From assembly GCA_030039005.1 (NCBI GenBank), contig JASHQT010000074.1, positions 1-12,956 on the forward strand: a DNA stretch of 12,956 bases. The letters run 5' to 3'. Source of the stretch: Bryobacteraceae bacterium (lineage in GTDB: Bacteria > Acidobacteriota > Terriglobia > Bryobacterales > Bryobacteraceae). The translations under genes and the position numbers were made by a program. The notes beneath the pieces were generated by a model. It was given only the letters and a program-made list of their open reading frames with translations. It had not been told where the DNA came from and did not search any database. This document shows, piece by piece, positions 12,514-12,956 of this stretch; positions within the stretch are counted from its first letter, which is position 1, and each line of letters opens with the position of its first letter.

Positions 12514-12956
12514 TTGGCGACTGACTTAATACAAATCGATCAAGACCAGCCGCTACCGGAGGCGATCGAACGCGCGGCGGCGCATTTGCGCCGCGGCGAC
12601 GTCGTGGCGATTCCCACTGAGGCGCTGTATGTGCTGGTGGCCGATCCGCTGAACCTGCACGCCGTGGGCCGCGTGTTCGCCGCCAAGGGCCGCGAAATTC
12701 ACCGGTCTTTGCCCATGCTCGTCAGCGGGGCCTTTATGGCGGAGGAGCTGGCCAAGGAGCTCTCCACGCGCTTCCACGTTTTGGCGCGGCACTTCTGGCC
12801 AGGGCCGCTGACAATGATCGTTCCGGCTTCGGCCAAGGTGCCCTTGAAGGTCACCGGCAATACCGGCCGGCTGGCGCTGCGTCAATCGCGATCGCGCGTC
12901 GCGCAGGCCTTGCTCGATTGGCTGGACCAGCCGCTGGTCGCCACCAGCGCCAATAT
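12514..12956 (+). CDS. tsaC: Sua5/YrdC-family L-threonylcarbamoyladenylate synthase, N-terminal part (3' end outside window)
   Basis: 147 residues are visible and the frame runs off the right edge. The family makes threonylcarbamoyl-AMP from Thr, bicarbonate and ATP, the first step of the t6A modification at tRNA position 37. Motifs: VVAIPTEALYVLVADP (30-45, usual form 'PTETVYGLxAD'), VFAAKGREIHRSLPMLV (54-70, with the KxR pair), HFWPGPLTMIVPA (93-105), LALRQSRSRVAQALL (120-134) and PLVATSAN (140-147). The usual Gly of YGL is Val here, and the PL after KGR is replaced by SLP. TTG 12514 is the start, because TAA at 12508-12510 closes the frame just upstream and the family N-terminus follows. 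A longer Sua5 C-terminal domain cannot be judged. Confidence 0.88.
   Translation, partial: MATDLIQIDQDQPLPEAIERAAAHLRRGDVVAIPTEALYVLVADPLNLHAVGRVFAAKGREIHRSLPMLVSGAFMAEELAKELSTRFHVLARHFWPGPLTMIVPASAKVPLKVTGNTGRLALRQSRSRVAQALLDWLDQPLVATSAN

Noticed and set aside
1..12956. CRISPR array, toxin-antitoxin or phage-defence system
   Set aside because: No regularly spaced repeats, no nuclease, helicase or paired small toxin-like genes were found on either strand. The ASCH-VOC pair was considered as a toxin-antitoxin-like pair but shows no such features.

Overview
The window is GC-rich, tightly packed bacterial chromosome. No rRNA, tRNA, CRISPR array, intact mobile element or phage gene was seen. The protein families suggest a soil Acidobacteriota, probably Solibacter/Bryobacter-like: short TadE/TadG pseudopilins, a periplasmic PQQ-type quinoprotein, a protein joining a carboxypeptidase-regulatory-like domain to a 'PDLSGVW' domain, a YtrA-type GntR regulator with its ABC transporter, and heme synthesis by the C5 route (hemL). 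This placement is inferred from family content only; there is no marker gene to prove it.

Layout, left to right. (1) 1-438: C-terminal end of an M28-type zinc peptidase (+). (2) 413-1655: a minus-strand operon of three short TadG/TadE-like membrane-anchored proteins, joined by 4-bp overlaps. (3) 1712-2459: an ASCH-like protein overlapping a VOC-fold protein (+), followed by a possible terminator. (4) 2517-4583: GntR/YtrA regulator, ABC ATPase and permease (+), headed by a clear palindromic operator over the promoter. (5) 4600-5049: a class II (c'-like) cytochrome c (-), divergent from 5121-7828, a PQQ-type dehydrogenase and a carboxypeptidase-regulatory-like/PDLSGVW fusion (+). (6) 12001 down to 7813: a five-gene minus-strand operon: lipoprotein, geranylgeranyl-reductase-family flavoprotein, hemL, ModA-like binding protein, unknown protein. 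Gaps are 1-11 nt. (7) 12050-12337: a possible transposase remnant and a doubtful small membrane ORF. (8) 12514-end: the start of a Sua5/YrdC tRNA-modification enzyme (+), beginning at TTG.

How the genes may work together. The quinoprotein has no heme domain of its own, so the divergent cytochrome is a natural candidate electron acceptor in the periplasm; that pairing is inferred. The GntR-ABC block looks like a self-regulated exporter or stress module. The hemL operon mixes tetrapyrrole synthesis, isoprenoid reduction, a lipoprotein and an orphan oxyanion-type binding protein, which is an unexplained grouping.

Nothing here is clearly a new defence or mobile system. The most interesting points are the YtrA-type operator, promoter geometry suggesting leaderless mRNAs at two or three genes, the quinoprotein/cytochrome pair with facing extended -10 promoters, and the hemL-centred operon.
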